From: Metallyticus violacea
Lineage: Eukaryota > Arthropoda > Insecta > Mantodea > Metallyticidae
Assembly: GCA_030762175.1 (NCBI GenBank)
Contig: CM060837.1
Coordinates: forward strand, 8,388,001 to 8,452,000
Direction: 5' to 3'
DNA length: 64,000 nucleotides
Shown here: positions 20,573 to 32,776 of the stretch, piece by piece
Layout: every line of letters begins with the position of its first letter
Position numbering within the stretch: the stretch's first letter is position 1
Program-made: the position numbers and the translations under genes
Notes under the pieces: model-generated
The model's database searches: none
What the model was told of the DNA's origin: nothing
Seen by the model: the letters and a program-made list of their open reading frames with translations, nothing else

Positions 20573-21855
20573 TGAGAGTAGGTCCACAAGTATCCGGCCT
20601 TGCCGATAAGGATTATAGCCTTCGCAAAAGCCTTATCTGATGTCATGCCTTATCTGTTAAGTAAATAATTGCAGCTGTAACTTCCGCTTCACTGTGTTCA
20701 GTTGTTCAGATAAAGTTGCATAAACAAAATTATGTATAGAACATTGTGGCATGTTCAAAATAAAGCATCGAGCTGTTATAAATTCTTCACAAAAGAAGGC
20801 CTTGCTCCAAATGAAATTAAACAGCGATGGGACGGTGTATATGGGGAAGCATCCCCCTCATATTCTACCGTAAAAGAAAGGGTCAAACTTTCTCGAATGG
20901 GTCGAGAAAGCATTGAAGAGGAAGAGAGTGCAGGTCGGCCCTTGGAGCTGCTCACTCCTAAAACATCGCTCTTGTGAAAGGAGAAATTATGGAAGACCGG
21001 CGGCTCAAAGTTACAGAAATAGCAGCAAGGTCGGGCCTTTTTAAAACAACAGTCCTTCAAATTATTCATGAGCATTTAAACATGAATAAAGTTAATGGCT
21101 AGACTTCTTTCCTCGGTCCAAAAGCAGCAACGAGCCATCTGTTGTCAGACATTTTTGGAGCTGTAACGTGGTAACGAGAGAGAAGTTCTACAAACCATTG
21201 TTACTGGAGATGAAACTATGGTCCTCTACTATGATCCCTTGTCCAAAAGAGAGTCAATAGAGTGCAGGCGTAAACCTGGCGAAGCACCGCCTCTAAAGAC
21301 CAAGGTCACGCAGTCAACCAAGAAGATCATGGCCACAATCTTTTGGGACTGTGAAGGAATACTCTTCATTGATTTCAAGGAGGGGAACAACACAGTAAAT
21401 GGGGAGTACTATGCTGGCCTACTGCACAGACTACGTGCTTCCATCAAAGAGGAAAGGCAAGGAAAGCTGAGTGGTGGTGTGAGCCTTCTTCACGACAACC
21501 CGCCTGTGCACACAGCTCTTGTTGCAAAGGAAGCTGTGAAGAAATGTGGCTTCAAGATCGATCATCCACCCTACATCCCAGATCTAGTTCCCAGCAACTA
21601 TTTCCTCTTCTCAAAACTCAAGAAGGGCCTTCGAGGAAGGAAATTTAAGTGTGACGAAGAAGTGATGTATGGTGTTTATGGCCATTTTGAAGATCGCGAC
21701 TTCTGACTGTTTTTGGCGAAGGGGGGATTGAAATGTTAATTCAAAGATGTGAGATGTGTATTGTAATAAAGGGTAACCATAACTGAAAAGTGAGAAATAG
21801 TTTTTGTCTTTATCATACCTAGAAAGTGGTTAGGCCGGAATCTTTTGGGCCTATA
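20573..21855 (+). mobile_element. mariner copy 2, inactive
   Basis: Same family as the copy at 5206-6482. The left inverted end follows a TA and reads TGAGAGTAGGTCCACAAGTA. The right end is more eroded around GGTTAGGCCGGAA (21829-21841). The N-terminal helix-turn-helix is at 20732-20977; the second is after a frameshift (KVTEIAARSGLFKTTV). The core at 21218-21706 is open for 162 codons. First Asp block VTGDETMVLYYD and second LLHDNPPVHTAL are present. The third is PSNY instead of PSDY, and one codon is missing before it (GFKIDHP versus GFKEIDHP in copy 1). Inactive on three counts. Confidence 0.85.
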
Positions 21856-22697
21856 ATGTGGCGAAAATAAACTTTTCTCATAAGTGTAAAAGCTCGCAAA
21901 TGAAAATTATTTTGAATACTTTTTTTAGTGTTAGTTCTGCAAAAGAGTTGAAAAAGGCATCTAATCTTGTCAGCAAAACTTGAGTTATCCTGCTTGGGAG
22001 AAAAAAGGTACGAAGTCGCAGAACACGAAACTTGTTAACGAAATGCTTTACTCATTCCCATCCCACTGGCACCACTTCGCGTGCCTCTGCCTTTAAAACA
22101 TTCGACGCACGCGCGGACACTATCGACGCTGTGAATTTCCCAGACACGCTAAACAAGCGACTGTCGCCCGGAATGAATCATTTCCTTGGGTTGGCCGCAA
22201 GGCGTGGAGTTTACTAGATCTTGAATTAGATCAGACCACTGTAACAAGTGCTACTTCCCGTGATCTATTAATCGTCTGAACAAGAGGTTTAGACGCTGTT
22301 GTGTGTGACCGACTTTCAGTGCGTCTTGCAACCATTCGTGAACAGAATCGTGAGGCAGGTGATATGATGCATGCTGCCACTACACCACAGGTTACTCACC
22401 CCTGAACGTATATGTCAACGTCACAGTTCCCAAGTGGAAAATATTACATTAGTTGTGTACTGTTCTTCTTTTGTTTGTTTGTGTAATATGCTTCTTTTTA
22501 ATATTTAAACTCTGTTGTCCCGTAAGTAACGAACATCAATGCAGCTCTGGCAGTCAAAACCTACACAAATACGAAAGTAAGGCGTTCTCCTGCTATATAT
22601 AAAATGTAAATTTGGGGCAGAGGAGGCTCTAGAAAGTTGCTGCTTTACGCTATTCTAAAATGGAGTTAACATTTCATTTCCATAGTATAGCACGATA
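21856..22697. other. spacer, nothing recognised
   Basis: No transposon motif or SINE body seen. The short frame at 22032-22217 has no family features. Confidence 0.4.
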
Positions 22698-24235
22698 AAA
22701 AAAGTCCGTCACGCAGGAGCTGCGTAAACTAAGGGAATTTCTCACCAAGTTGATTAACTTTAAAAAAGAATATAAAATCCAAATCATGGCATTATTAATT
22801 AATGAAAAAATAAGTTATGACATTTCTGTGTGGTATTAGGAGAACAAATGTAGAATTCTTGCAATCAATAAGTAACACAAAAGAAAACCATATTTTAGAA
22901 TAATAATAATAATAAAAATAATAATAATAATAGAGGTTAAACCACAAAATTAAAGATATACTATTAATTATATTTAATATATGACCACTGATAGACATAG
23001 CCATACCGTGTGGATATTTTTAAACATGTTTAAATGTAACCAAGTTTATGAACTGAGTCCCTGATATCTTTACATTCACTAAAATAGAGAGAAGTAACAG
23101 AAAGTTTCGAGTTATATTGTGTATTTAAGAAGATGATGTTCATATGTTTCAATAAAACAAAAACATGTTACTATTTAAAAGCAACAAAATTTACTAAGCA
23201 AATATACAGAATCAGTAATATATAATAGAAAGTTTCATTGATTTTCAGTGGCTTTGAAATTTAATTTAAATGTTATTGTTGTAAAAATATGTAACGCAAG
23301 CGTTTTCTGAAGAGCGCTCTTACATAATTCTCAAACTAATAGCAGATTAATATTTCACGCGACAAATATAAACATATGCAACGTAATAAATAGAGTTTAT
23401 ATGCTGAATTGTCATTTTATTTTAAAACAATAGAGAGGAAATTAAACGCAAGTGCGCCTTTTAAATTTCGGTTTTCAAGTATATCCTTACTCCTAAATGT
23501 TTGATTTCTCTAATTTTCAGAAAATGTTTTTTCTTGTTTCATTTAAATTGTATATACTGGGTTTATTTGTGAAAAAAAAAAAAAACAAACAAATATTGGG
23601 ACCTGCTAGAGCGATTTTTAGATTTTGGGCTTCAGGCTAACCCCCACTTCTAATGGCCCGATTTCTATATTTTCAGATTCTATATTTTTTATTTTATTTA
23701 AATGGTATATACGCAGTTTCGTTGCGAAAAAAATATATATTAATGTCGCTAGAGGGATTTTTAAATTTTGGGTTTCAGGTAAACCCCCACTCCTAATAGT
23801 CCGTTTTCAGATTTACGAAGACTTTTCTCCTACTTTATTTCAATGACATACCGAGTTTCCTTTTAAAAACATTTAAAATTGCAGTCTCTAGAGTGATTTT
23901 TAAATTTCGCTTTAATCTCCAATCGTTTTGCAGGTATATCAACACTCCTAATACCCCGATGGCCCTGATATTCGGAAACTACTTTTATCAATTTATTTTA
24001 AAGAAATTTACTTAGTTTTGTTGAGATAAAGCAAAAATTGCGGCCGCTAGAGCGATTTTTCACAATTTCCCAAATTTTTTGCATTAGGTTGACCCCCAGG
24101 CCTAATGATCCAATTTTACTGGTTAATGAACTCGACAAATCGTTTGTTAATTGATGGCTATAAGCCGAGTTTCGTTTAGAAAAAAAAAATTACGACCGCT
24201 AGAGCGTTAATACACACACGAACATATATATATTG
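22698..24235 (+). repeat. composite noncoding repeat X, copy 1
   Basis: Non-coding AT-rich element of about 1.5 kb. The left half (22698-23440) is single-copy within the element and aligns with 53440-54170. The right half is a degenerate tandem array whose units start near CTAGAGCGATTTTTAAATTT, at 23606, 23749, 23888, 24047 and 24199 (spacings 143, 139, 159, 152). Each unit also carries a run like CCCCCACTCCTAATAGTCC and an AGTTTCGTTG block. It ends GAGCGTTAATACACACAC. No open frame and no obvious terminal inverted repeats. I do not recognise the family. Confidence 0.75.
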
Positions 24236-24501
24236 AGAGAGACACATTTTTATAATCTGTTTTGTCTTATGCCTAGTAGGTACGATCGATGCAGGTTTGG
24301 ACATATTATTAAAAAATATTTCCATGGGTACAACCGCAATTGCTTACATTCTTTCGTAATTTTCGCCTTAAAATAAAAAATAAATAAATTAGTAGATTTT
24401 GCACCGGTATGGCTGCAATTGCTTCATTCTGTCGGAATTCGCTAAAAGCAATATATCAACTAAATAAAATAAATAAAGAATACAATATGACAATGTAAAG
24501 G
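24236..24501. other. AT-rich spacer, nothing recognised
   Basis: Short AT-rich stretch; GTAAAGG target sequence at its right end. Confidence 0.4.
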
Positions 24502-24791
24502 AGATTTTTTTTTGATTGATTTATTTATGGACGCTCTTTAACAGCTCAGGTCATCAGCGTCCCATTCAACTCGGGGAGTGAAACGGCCGACAAATTTTGC
24601 TCAGAGGCCTCTCTTTCAGGTTTGAGGTTCTTTTTCATGCCGTAAATGTACGACACGGGACCCACGGCTTTACTTCCCTTCCGAAGGAAACCATACTAAG
24701 GATTTTTACGCCCGAAAAAATCCATCGATCCTGGCCGGGTTCGAACCCGCGATCTTGGGTGTAGGAGGCAAGTACACTACCAGGATCGACT
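24502..24791 (-). repeat. SINE-A copy, full length, 9-bp target duplication
   Basis: Reverse SINE-A from ATTTATGGACGCTCTTTAAC to the head GATCCTGGCCGGGTTCGAAC and a damaged box A region. Flanked by ATGTAAAGG at 24493-24501 and 24792-24800. Confidence 0.92.
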
Positions 24792-25689
24792 ATGTAAAGG
24801 TGTTTCGAGGTAACTACTGAATAAGATCAAAAATTGTGATGCAAGAAAAGTATCACAGCATAAAATTCAAGCAGCAGAAAAGTGCATTTTATGTTTTCTT
24901 ACAGGTTAAAAGAAGATCATAAAAGAAATGAGAATATAAGAAAAGAATTAAAGTGCAACCAGGGAATTATAGACAAGAAGGGGTAAAACACTTGACAAAA
25001 GATAGAATAGCAAAAAAATATGCTGACATATAACCTCAAAGGAAGAAGACCAAATGGTAAATAAAAAATTAAAGCGAGACAGGATAGAAACAAAAAATGT
25101 TAACTTTGGAACGAGCTAATCCGTGATGGAAGAAGAAAAAGAAGAATATCCTATAATAATTGTTTGATGCGTTTTTATGTATTAAAACACCTATAGAATA
25201 TTTCTATCTTTTCCCTGCTGTTTCTATTGGGTGAGGTCTCCTCCGCAGCACCACTACATGTGCAGTTGACGTTCCCACGCTTGAGAGCCAGCCGGGGAGC
25301 CGGAGAGGAGGTCATTCATTACACGTTTAACTTTAGTAATATGCAGACGTGTTCTTGCGTGATGTATATTAAATATTCATTAGGCAGCGTAATACAGTAT
25401 ATGAATTAGTTAATATGACTCAATTCAGGTTATTACCCAAGAGTAAGATTCGTATGTGCGTACAGAATCAGCTCTTGATGTACGGAGTGTGTTTCAAGAG
25501 AGATTCCATGATACTTTACTTCCAAGTCGAAGTTTGATTCACAGTTTGGTAAATAACTTTCGTGAAATGGGAGGATTCTTTTAAAAAAAAACACAGTGCT
25601 ACCAGAAGAAACGTTAGATAACATTGGACATGTTCTGAAACGTTCCCCTAAAATACACTTCCCCATCCTCTTCAGCAAGCGGGGATTTC
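24792..25689. other. spacer, nothing recognised
   Basis: AT-rich. No frame with family resemblance. Confidence 0.4.
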
Positions 25690-26397
25690 TTATTCCTCTG
25701 TTCGAACGGTTACAAACTACTGAAGTTAAACTCCTATAAGTGACTGTGCTGCAACAATTTGAACCGGGTGACCCTGCATCCACAAGTAGATATTGTGAAT
25801 GGATTTTGCATAGTGTGCATGATGGAGAAATTGACTCTAATTTAATTTTCTTTAGGACGAATTTTGGTTCCACCTAAATGAGTATATTAATCCTCACAGA
25901 GTTCAGAAAACATAACCTGCTTCCGAGGAACCCCTGCGTGATCAAAAGATACTAGTGTGGCGAGCCATTAGCGGCAAGAGAATAATAGGTCCTAATTTTT
26001 TAGAGAAACAATTGAGATAGGTATGTACAGAATATTCTACAACCCTTTTTCCATGCATTAACTGCAAGGGAATGTAGGTTCGCAACTTTCCAACAGGACT
26101 CTGCTACGGCACATACAGCCCATTTCTTCTTGCAGCAATTCATGAAATATTCAACGATAGATGTCATCGCTAACAACATATGGCTCCCTCGGTCCCCCGA
26201 TTTCACGCCCTGCGGTATTTACCTTTACGGACATTAAAGAAAAAAGTGTAGAGGGCAAATCAATAAACATTAGATAAAATGAAAAACATTCTTCCATTTC
26301 TCAGAGTGAATTACAGAGAGTAATGGTTAATTTCATAAGTCGATGCCAGAAATGTATGGAAAATGAAGGGAGGCAGTTCCAGCATCTTCTTGCTTGA
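25690..26397 (+). pseudogene. DDE endonuclease transposase relic
   Basis: Plus-strand pieces in order: TSRYCEWILHSV (about 25790), DEFWFHLNEYINPHRVQKT (first acidic block), VWRAISGKRIIGPNFLEKQ, AAIHEIFNDR, and a decayed PRSPDFTPC-like block (about 26190). It then ends CQKCMENEGRQFQHLL. This is the block order of the insect DDE transposases whose hallmark is DExWFHLSGYVNxQN...SPDLTPxDFYLWG. Stops and frameshifts throughout; the second Asp block is not clear. The 146-codon minus-strand frame at 25433-25873 is antisense to it. Confidence 0.7.
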
Positions 26398-27154
26398 TAA
26401 TGGCGAATAAATGCAACTTTTAAGTGTTTAAGTATTAGCACAATGTATGCGACAATCGGACTTTGTGAGCTTGAGCGAACCGACCGGCCTTTACACGCGG
26501 AGCGGTTTCGTGAAGGAAAACTTGCCCATTATTTACGGTTTCCACCAGTTTCGGTTGGCTTGTGAAGTATTTTGGCCGGAAGAGGCGAGAGGAAGCGGTA
26601 GAAGGAGCCTGCTCCCATAAGACCCATTGTGTGCATGCACTACATGACACGTCACCTCTCGTAATCTGAGTTCCCAGTAAAAATTTGCCTCGAGTATTGT
26701 ACAAATTGATTGTTGCTGCGTTACAAAGTTGAATTAGATATTTTTTTTAAAATCTATTATAAAAGTATAATGAAATAGTATATTGGCAACATGGTCATAT
26801 ATATTAAACATGGAACACTTGGAACTATTTCAGGCGAAGTAACAATGCTCTCATGCAGACACTCTCCAGCAGTGTTAGTGGTCAGCTGTTGTTGATTGGC
26901 AGATTAGCACAGTTTCGTGTAAAATAGCAAGATAGTCGCTTTGTTTTGTTTTGTGATAATTGAATGCAAAGAAAATGAATAATGTACAAAGCTTAGATTG
27001 TAAGCTTTTGTTCTTTGAGATCATTGGAAGAGAACAGTAAAATAAAAAAAAAAAAAAAACTAGTTTAACCAACTCCAAGTATTAGTTGAGTCAAAGCACA
27101 TGAAGTATACAATTCTTTCTATAGAGACAGACTTCATCTTACACATTCCAGACT
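26398..27154. other. spacer, nothing recognised
   Basis: No SINE or transposase motif seen. A17 run near 27043-27059. Confidence 0.4.
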
Positions 27155-27418
27155 CCTACACCCAAGATCGCGGGTTCGAACCCGGCCAGGACCGATGGTT
27201 TTTTTTTTTTTTTTCGGGCGTAAAAATCCTAAGTATGGATTCCTTCGGAAGGAAAGTAAAGCTGTGGGTCCCGTGTCGTACATTTACGGTAAGAAAAAGA
27301 ACCTCAAGCTTGAAAGAGAGGCCTCTGAGCAAAATTTGTCGGCCGTTTCACGCCCTGAATTGAATGGGACGCTGATGACCTGAGCTGTTAAACAGCGTCC
27401 GTAAATAAATCAATCAAT
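27155..27418 (+). repeat. SINE-A copy, 5'-truncated in the tRNA head, 13-bp target duplication
   Basis: Begins CCTACACCCAAGATCGCGGG, so box A is missing and box B (GGGTTCGAACCC) kept. A T-run interrupts the start of the body. The 3' end is (AATC)n. Flanked by CACATTCCAGACT at 27142-27154 and 27419-27431. Confidence 0.93.
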
Positions 27419-27492
27419 CACATTCCAGACTTTAATCAAAGAGTCGTCGATAAGTTTGTTGCCAGATGTGTTACTAGCATACTTATATTAAA

Positions 27493-27519
27493 GTCTCTCT
27501 CTCTCTCTCTCTCTCTCTT
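27493..27519. repeat. (TC)n microsatellite
   Basis: About 13 CT units beside the SINE-A target duplication. Confidence 0.85.
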
Positions 27520-27589
27520 TGTGTTATCTATTCAACCATGCACGTATCATGTTAATTCAAGTTGGATTGATTTTAGAAGCTCGGATCAA

Positions 27590-28690
27590 CGAGGGCTGCC
27601 CAATAAAGAATCATCAAATTTTATTCGACCACATACCTTTACTCATCTTCATAATTTTGATGATCTTTATCAAAGTTGTATTCGTTGGATGTAATAAATC
27701 TGTTCCAGATTTCTGCCTGTCTTCAAAAGCAAGCTGGACACCAATATTTGACAGATCCGTTAGAATCTCCTCCGCAGACTTCGCCATTGTTTCTGATGAC
27801 GGAAAAAGCCTCCAGCGAAGATCTTTCTTCAATTTGGGGAAAAGTCACAAGATGTTAAGCGTGAGGGGCGCACTTCATATTTATATTTATGAGATATGCA
27901 GCAACAACATTTGCAATATGCGGCCGTGCATTATCGTAGTGCAGCACCAGCTTGTTGCACGAAAATGTGGTCTATTGCGTGTAACACGGCCTTAAACAGT
28001 GTTCAGGAAATCTGTTTAGCATTGCACAGTTATTTCTGCAGGTACGACATGCATTGAATACCCATAAATGAAATGACCATAAATTTCCTAACAGAAGCGA
28101 CCACTTTGTTTTGTCTGTTTTATTTTTTCGTGTTGGTGAAGATGGAGATTCGATACAGAGCTTTGCTGTTTGCTCTCAAAATGGAAACGGAGCCAAGTTT
28201 CATCAGCATTTAATCTGCCCATCTTCCTGCAACATCATCCTCAACTGTTTTGTTCGGGAATCCGCAGACTTGGAACCCACAAGTCTCATAACTTTTCAGC
28301 TATCAACCTGCGGGTGGCACCCAGTGAAATTTTCAGGATTTCTTAAAGTGTTCTTAATGTCATTCAACAATCCTTGAATTATGATAGCAGCGTGTTTATG
28401 TTTTCCTCTTTTAAAATTGGTTTGTCTCTCCTTTTAAGCCATCTTCGAAGTGCGCTATAGGAAAGAATAAATTCTCCACATGCAGGGCTTCGGCTGAAGA
28501 TTTATTGAGACGAAAGCAGAATTTCAGAGTAGCATATGGTTCGTCGCGTATCACCTCCATTTTACTGTAGGCGGAACTAAACATGTTTCAACTTGCAAAC
28601 CCATCATAAATAGCAACGTGTCAATTACACAAAGCTAACAAAATAGTATAAAGTTACGCTTAGCTGGGAATTTCGGGATTCCAGGGTTTT
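27590..28690 (-). pseudogene. mariner-like element relic
   Basis: Minus-strand pieces: ADETWLRFHFESKQQSS (first Asp block, about 28205), KFMVISFM-like strand (about 28075), and a block reading close to LHYDNARPHIANVVAAY (second Asp block, about 27930). C-terminal debris is at 27614-27832. Order and spacing fit a D,D34D mariner. The right end resembles the TTCAATAAAGAAT end of the element at 58904-59882. Many stops. Confidence 0.65.
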
Positions 28691-28934
28691 TATTTGTAGT
28701 CAGTTAATTAAAGACTACTACACAAATTCTATTCTAAAACATGAAGACACCATAGATTGCTCGAAAATAATTTTTTTTTTTGTTTTCTTGAAACTAATCG
28801 AAGTCCTTTTGATTTTGCTGAAGGTGAATCTGAATTGGTTTCAGGTTTTAATACAGCAGTGTTAAAATATTTCGGCCTGACCGGAATTAAAAAACAAATC
28901 AACATAGCCATCTTTTAAATCAGTACATTTAGTC
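28691..28934. other. short spacer, nothing recognised
   Basis: AT-rich, with no motif seen. Confidence 0.4.
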
Positions 28935-29870
28935 CAACGACATTGCAGCTTTTTGGTACTCTCGGTAAGGTAAGATTTGTCCAACTGTGAAAAATAAGCG
29001 TCTGTCTAGCTACAACCTCGTTATTTGATGTGAAACTTCGTCCACTCAGCCATTTCTTCAGGTTTGGGAACAAAAAGTAATCACTGGGAGTCAAATCGGC
29101 GAATAAGGCGGTTGATGAAGCTCTTGTAAGCGAAGGTCATGCAGTTTAGCAGCAACAATCTTAGACGTGTGTGAAGGCGATTATCGTGATGAAAGAGAAC
29201 TTTCTTTTTTTGCAAGGTGTGGATGTTTAGCCTGAATAGCATCCTTCAGTTGGTCCAGTAGTGCAATGTAATACTCCCCGGTGGTGGTTCTGCCCTTCTG
29301 GAGGTAATCTATGAGCAACACACCGTGAGAATCCAAGAAAACCGCAGTCATGACTTTTCTTGCAGATGGAACCGTACTTGCTTTCTTTGGTGCACTTTCA
29401 CCTGTTGCCATCACCTGCTCCTTCGTCTGTAGTGTGTAGTGATCCATGTTTCATCTACTGTTATGAAACGTCAGAGAAACTCATTGGAATTACGTTTAAA
29501 CAAGTGTAAACACTGTTGCCAACTGTTTATTTGTATGCGTTTTTGGTCCAATGTTAACAAACGCAGCCCCATCAAGAAGAAAGTTTTCTCATATCCAAAA
29601 ATGTGTTTAAAATATAGTGGACACGGCCTTCGCGGTCTTTGATATGTCAGTCAAACCGCAAACCTTCAATCGGCGATTATTGAGTGTAGCACTGTGAATT
29701 TTTGTCACAATGTCGTCGGTCGTAGCCGTTTTAGGACGCCCTGAGCGTCCTAAATGTATGAACGGCCCCGCTTAAATTCAGCAGCCCACTTTTTAACCGT
29801 CGAAAAATCCTTTAATGTGGAAGCTTTGTATTTTCGGAGGAAGGGTTAAAACCTTCATCACTGCTTTCAT
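28935..29870 (-). pseudogene. mariner-like element relic (second lineage)
   Basis: The best frame, 29181-29447, reads DHYTLQTKEQVMATGESAPK, then VMTAVFLDSHGVLLIDYLQK and EYYIALLDQLKDAI, the middle of a D,D34D transposase. Downstream on the minus strand are HHDN (second Asp), PPYSP and a shifted SDYFLFPNLKKWLSGRSF. Upstream, 29740-29860, is STVKKWAAEFKRGRS, the linker region. Frameshifts in at least four places. The diagnostic motifs fit a different mariner lineage from copies 1-3. Confidence 0.75.
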
Positions 29871-30779
29871 TTCATTTCATTTCATTTTTTTTTTTTTTTT
29901 CATTTTGTACAAAATGTTACACTAGCTTGTTTACACGATCGTCACGACAAGTAACTACACTTACGCGTTTGAAACTTTACAGCGCGCCATTTAAAAGATG
30001 ATGCTTAACAACTATCATAGTAATTTGGCCATCATCACAACTTCTCTGAGTCAGACTGAGAACTTTCAGAACATCCTTAGTATAGGCCCACAACTGTTAT
30101 ATCGATATTCAATTATTAAAAAAAAGAATTTGTATTTTCTTCTAAATACAAAATAACAGTAATTGTTATTAATACTGTTTTAAAATATAGGTTTACTAAA
30201 TATATAAAAGTGCTTTGGAACAGGGCAGAAATTGGCTGTTTCGCAGAATCTTATAAACTTAAAAAAAAGTGGATTCCACTTGAAAATAGTCCGACTCTAC
30301 AGGATCTTGCAAACAATACCTAGAACGACCAAGGAACAGCTTATGGGCATTTGCTTCGACCACAAACTTCCGTCTACAAAGGCAACATCACCCAGTTCCT
30401 GCAGAGTAGAGAGGCATATCCTGACTACAGGCCTAACCTGACACTGCAATTTTTTCCTGTTCTCAACAACGAAAAACTGCACGAGTGGAGAGATTTTCCA
30501 GCTCTATAGAAGCTTGCAGTTTATAAAATTGTCTTTGTGCACGAATGGCGAAAGTGTTTTAGACATTCCCTTTGAAACTGTCGCAGGCAAATAAAATCTG
30601 ATAATCCAGAAGATAAAGAGATGCAAACGCAAATATAATTACCCATCAATGAAGAGGAAAACGATCCCCAAGATACGAGAGATAACACGAGCAAACACAA
30701 CAGTCCAACTGTCACGTGATGCAAGATTATATAGCACAGAGAATGTCAATAACAATCGCTGATATCTGGAACAAGAAAA
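29871..30779. other. spacer, nothing recognised
   Basis: Begins with (TTTCA)n and a T-run. The small frames at 30232-30833 carry no motif I know. Confidence 0.4.
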
Positions 30780-31205
30780 TCCCTCGGTGTTCGGCTTAAG
30801 ACAGAGTTGTAATTTAAGTCTGGTACTATTCAATCTGTTTATATCTGGAGATAGTCGAAGAAATAGGGATCACTGCTCATCAATTAATAATAAAGACAAT
30901 CCAGGCTTGCTTTTTGTGCATGGATTAGTAGCAGTTGAAATTACAATTGGAGGTTTAAAGAAATATTGGGAGGGGGGAAATGGGGTCAAAGATAAATACT
31001 TTTTAAAAAAAAAAAAAAAAAGGGGAGCAAACTCAGCAGAGATGAGAAATGGGGGCTAGAGGGGAGTGGAGTTGAAGTGATAAGTAAATTCGATTATTTG
31101 GGGGTCAGGCTGAACAGTAATGGAAAATGGAATGAACAAAGAAAATGTACTACGGACGGAAAAATTAGCTACCAATAGTATAAGAACATGTTTGAAGAAA
31201 ATATC
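30780..31205 (+). pseudogene. non-LTR retrotransposon reverse-transcriptase relic
   Basis: Plus-strand VFGLRQSCNLSLVLFNLFIS resembles the GVRQGCPLSPLLFNLFI block of LINE reverse transcriptases. About 100 codons later VISKFDYLGVRLNSNGKWNE matches the FKYLGVxLxxxGxW block that follows the catalytic core. The YADD active site is missing. Interrupted by SINE-B at 31206. Confidence 0.6.
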
Positions 31206-31461
31206 TCCACGGATGGCCGGGGTAATTAAGGCGCGGTCTGGGGTTCGAATCCCGCCAGGACCGTCCTCCCTGGCAGAGGTTTTACTCAATCCCCATAAAT
31301 GGCAAATGCCGAGGAGGCACCCTAAGTTAGGAGGTCTGGAACGTTTCCTTACTTAAAAAAAATTCTTTCCCAATTTATCATTTCATCTCATGTATTGTCA
31401 GTGTCCACTGTCTGTGGTGCCTCAGTACTAAAAACGGGCGTTAAACACAATTAAAAAAATT
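31206..31461 (+). repeat. SINE-B copy
   Basis: Complete from CCACGGATGGCCGGGG to AAACGGGCGTTAAACAC, followed by an A-rich tail. Box B GGGTTCGAATCCC is intact. Box A has lost the GGTCGTT pattern and the segment between the boxes is shortened. Confidence 0.9.
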
Positions 31462-31929
31462 CTTCAGCGTTTCATTTCCCAGAATCTGGAACCCCCTTCC
31501 TCCTAAAGTCAGGAATTGTTGAACAATAAAGCAATTTTATCATAGATTAAATTGTCATCTTAGCTTTAGGAATCACAACAGTTAATGCAAGATTTAAGAC
31601 CATGTGACCTCTCCTCCACTCTGTTAGGCGAAAAACCAGTAAAAATACAGAACACAATACATAAAGTTATATCAAGTTTTACTGTTTATCCTTATTGTTA
31701 CTTTATTACCTTCTTCCTTTGCCTTGATTACTTTCCTCCACCACTTTTCTATTACTTTCCCTATATACTTTCCAAACTGATTCAAAAGTTTTTTTTTTGT
31801 GCTAATCCCAAAATTCTTAAATGGCAAAGGATGGGGAGAGGAATTATGGAACAAGAAGTGGGATACTTTGCAGGCAGGAATTCTCCATCCTTTGATTTCT
31901 GTACATCTGATACACAGCGCAAGTTCTTG
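31462..31929. other. spacer inside disrupted LINE region
   Basis: No clear motif. Frames at 31585-31947 are low-complexity, Tyr/Phe-rich chance frames. Confidence 0.4.
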
Positions 31930-32510
31930 TCTACCTTACCCGTCTAGCATCATTGTCCAGCCCTTGCCCATACCATATCCTTCCTACCCATTTTGTCACA
32001 GCCTCAGTATATTTTCCCCTGCCCCGCTCTTTCTTAAAACTGCTATAGTATATCAGAGTATTCTTATCTCTTAGGCTACCAAATATTTCCTGTTTATCTA
32101 TATCATCAATCCTTGCTTTCACTTTATTCCACGCGGTGACTAAACTTAAGTAGCACTTCAAATCGATTTCATTATGGTTTCTTTTAATCTACCCACCCAG
32201 CTTCCTTCCCATTTACCTATTTCTTGCGCCCCCAAGCAGTCTTTGAGAATATTTCCTTCCCCCAATGATTGTATCCTCCGCCAGTATTTCATAATGCATT
32301 TTATTACTAGACCTTTTTGGCCCACCCTTCCTAGTTCCACTAGGGCTACTACGTTGGGTGCTGCTCTAGGTAATCCCAATATCGTTTTACAGACTGCTCT
32401 ATGGGTCTGTTCTATACATTCCACCCTTTTTCTGTCCCATGCCTCATTTTCGAGTCAACTGTAGCCGAATATACTCTCTCTAACCAGCTTACACTCATAT
32501 TTGGTATTTT
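31930..32510 (-). pseudogene. LINE C-terminal region relic, inverted relative to the RT piece
   Basis: Minus-strand frame reads ECIEQTHRAVCKTILGLPRA, then PNVVALVELGR and IKCIMKYWRRI. This matches the region after the RT in many insect LINEs (...hxFCKxhLGVPxxxxNxAhxxELGRxPL...KYWxxh). A further piece at 31931-32161 continues it in another frame. It points away from the RT piece at 30780-31205. Confidence 0.6.
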
Positions 32511-32531
32511 CTTCAATTGAATGAATGAAAA

Positions 32532-32776
32532 GTGTTTAACGCCCGTTTTTAGTACTGAGGCACCACAGGCGGTGGACACTGATCATACATGAGATGAAAT
32601 GATAAATTGGGAAAGAATTTTTTTTAAGTAAGGAAACGTTCCAGACCTCCTAACTTAGGGTGCCTCCTCGGCATTTGCCATTTATGGGGACTGAGTAAAA
32701 CCTCTGTCAGGGAGGACGGTCCCGGCGGGATCCGAACCCCAGACCGCGCCTTAATTACCCCGGCCATCCGTGGCGG
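32532..32776 (-). repeat. SINE-B copy, inverted partner of 31206-31461
   Basis: Reverse SINE-B from GTGTTTAACGCCCG to CCGGCCATCCGTGGCGG. It shares head peculiarities with the copy at 31206-31461 (GGATGGCCGGGGTAATTAAGG, missing GACTCGTGAGCGGGAG). The two are likely inverted duplicates of one insertion rather than independent insertions. Confidence 0.9.

Noticed and set aside
22032..22217. 61-codon plus-strand frame
   Set aside because: No motif, no conserved copy, no splice or promoter support.
22698..24235. CRISPR-like array suggested by regular repeats
   Set aside because: Repeats are about 130-160 bp, degenerate, without uniform spacers, and the genome is eukaryotic.
25433..25873. 146-codon minus-strand frame
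   Set aside because: Antisense to a decayed DDE transposase read on the plus strand. The frame has no family features of its own.
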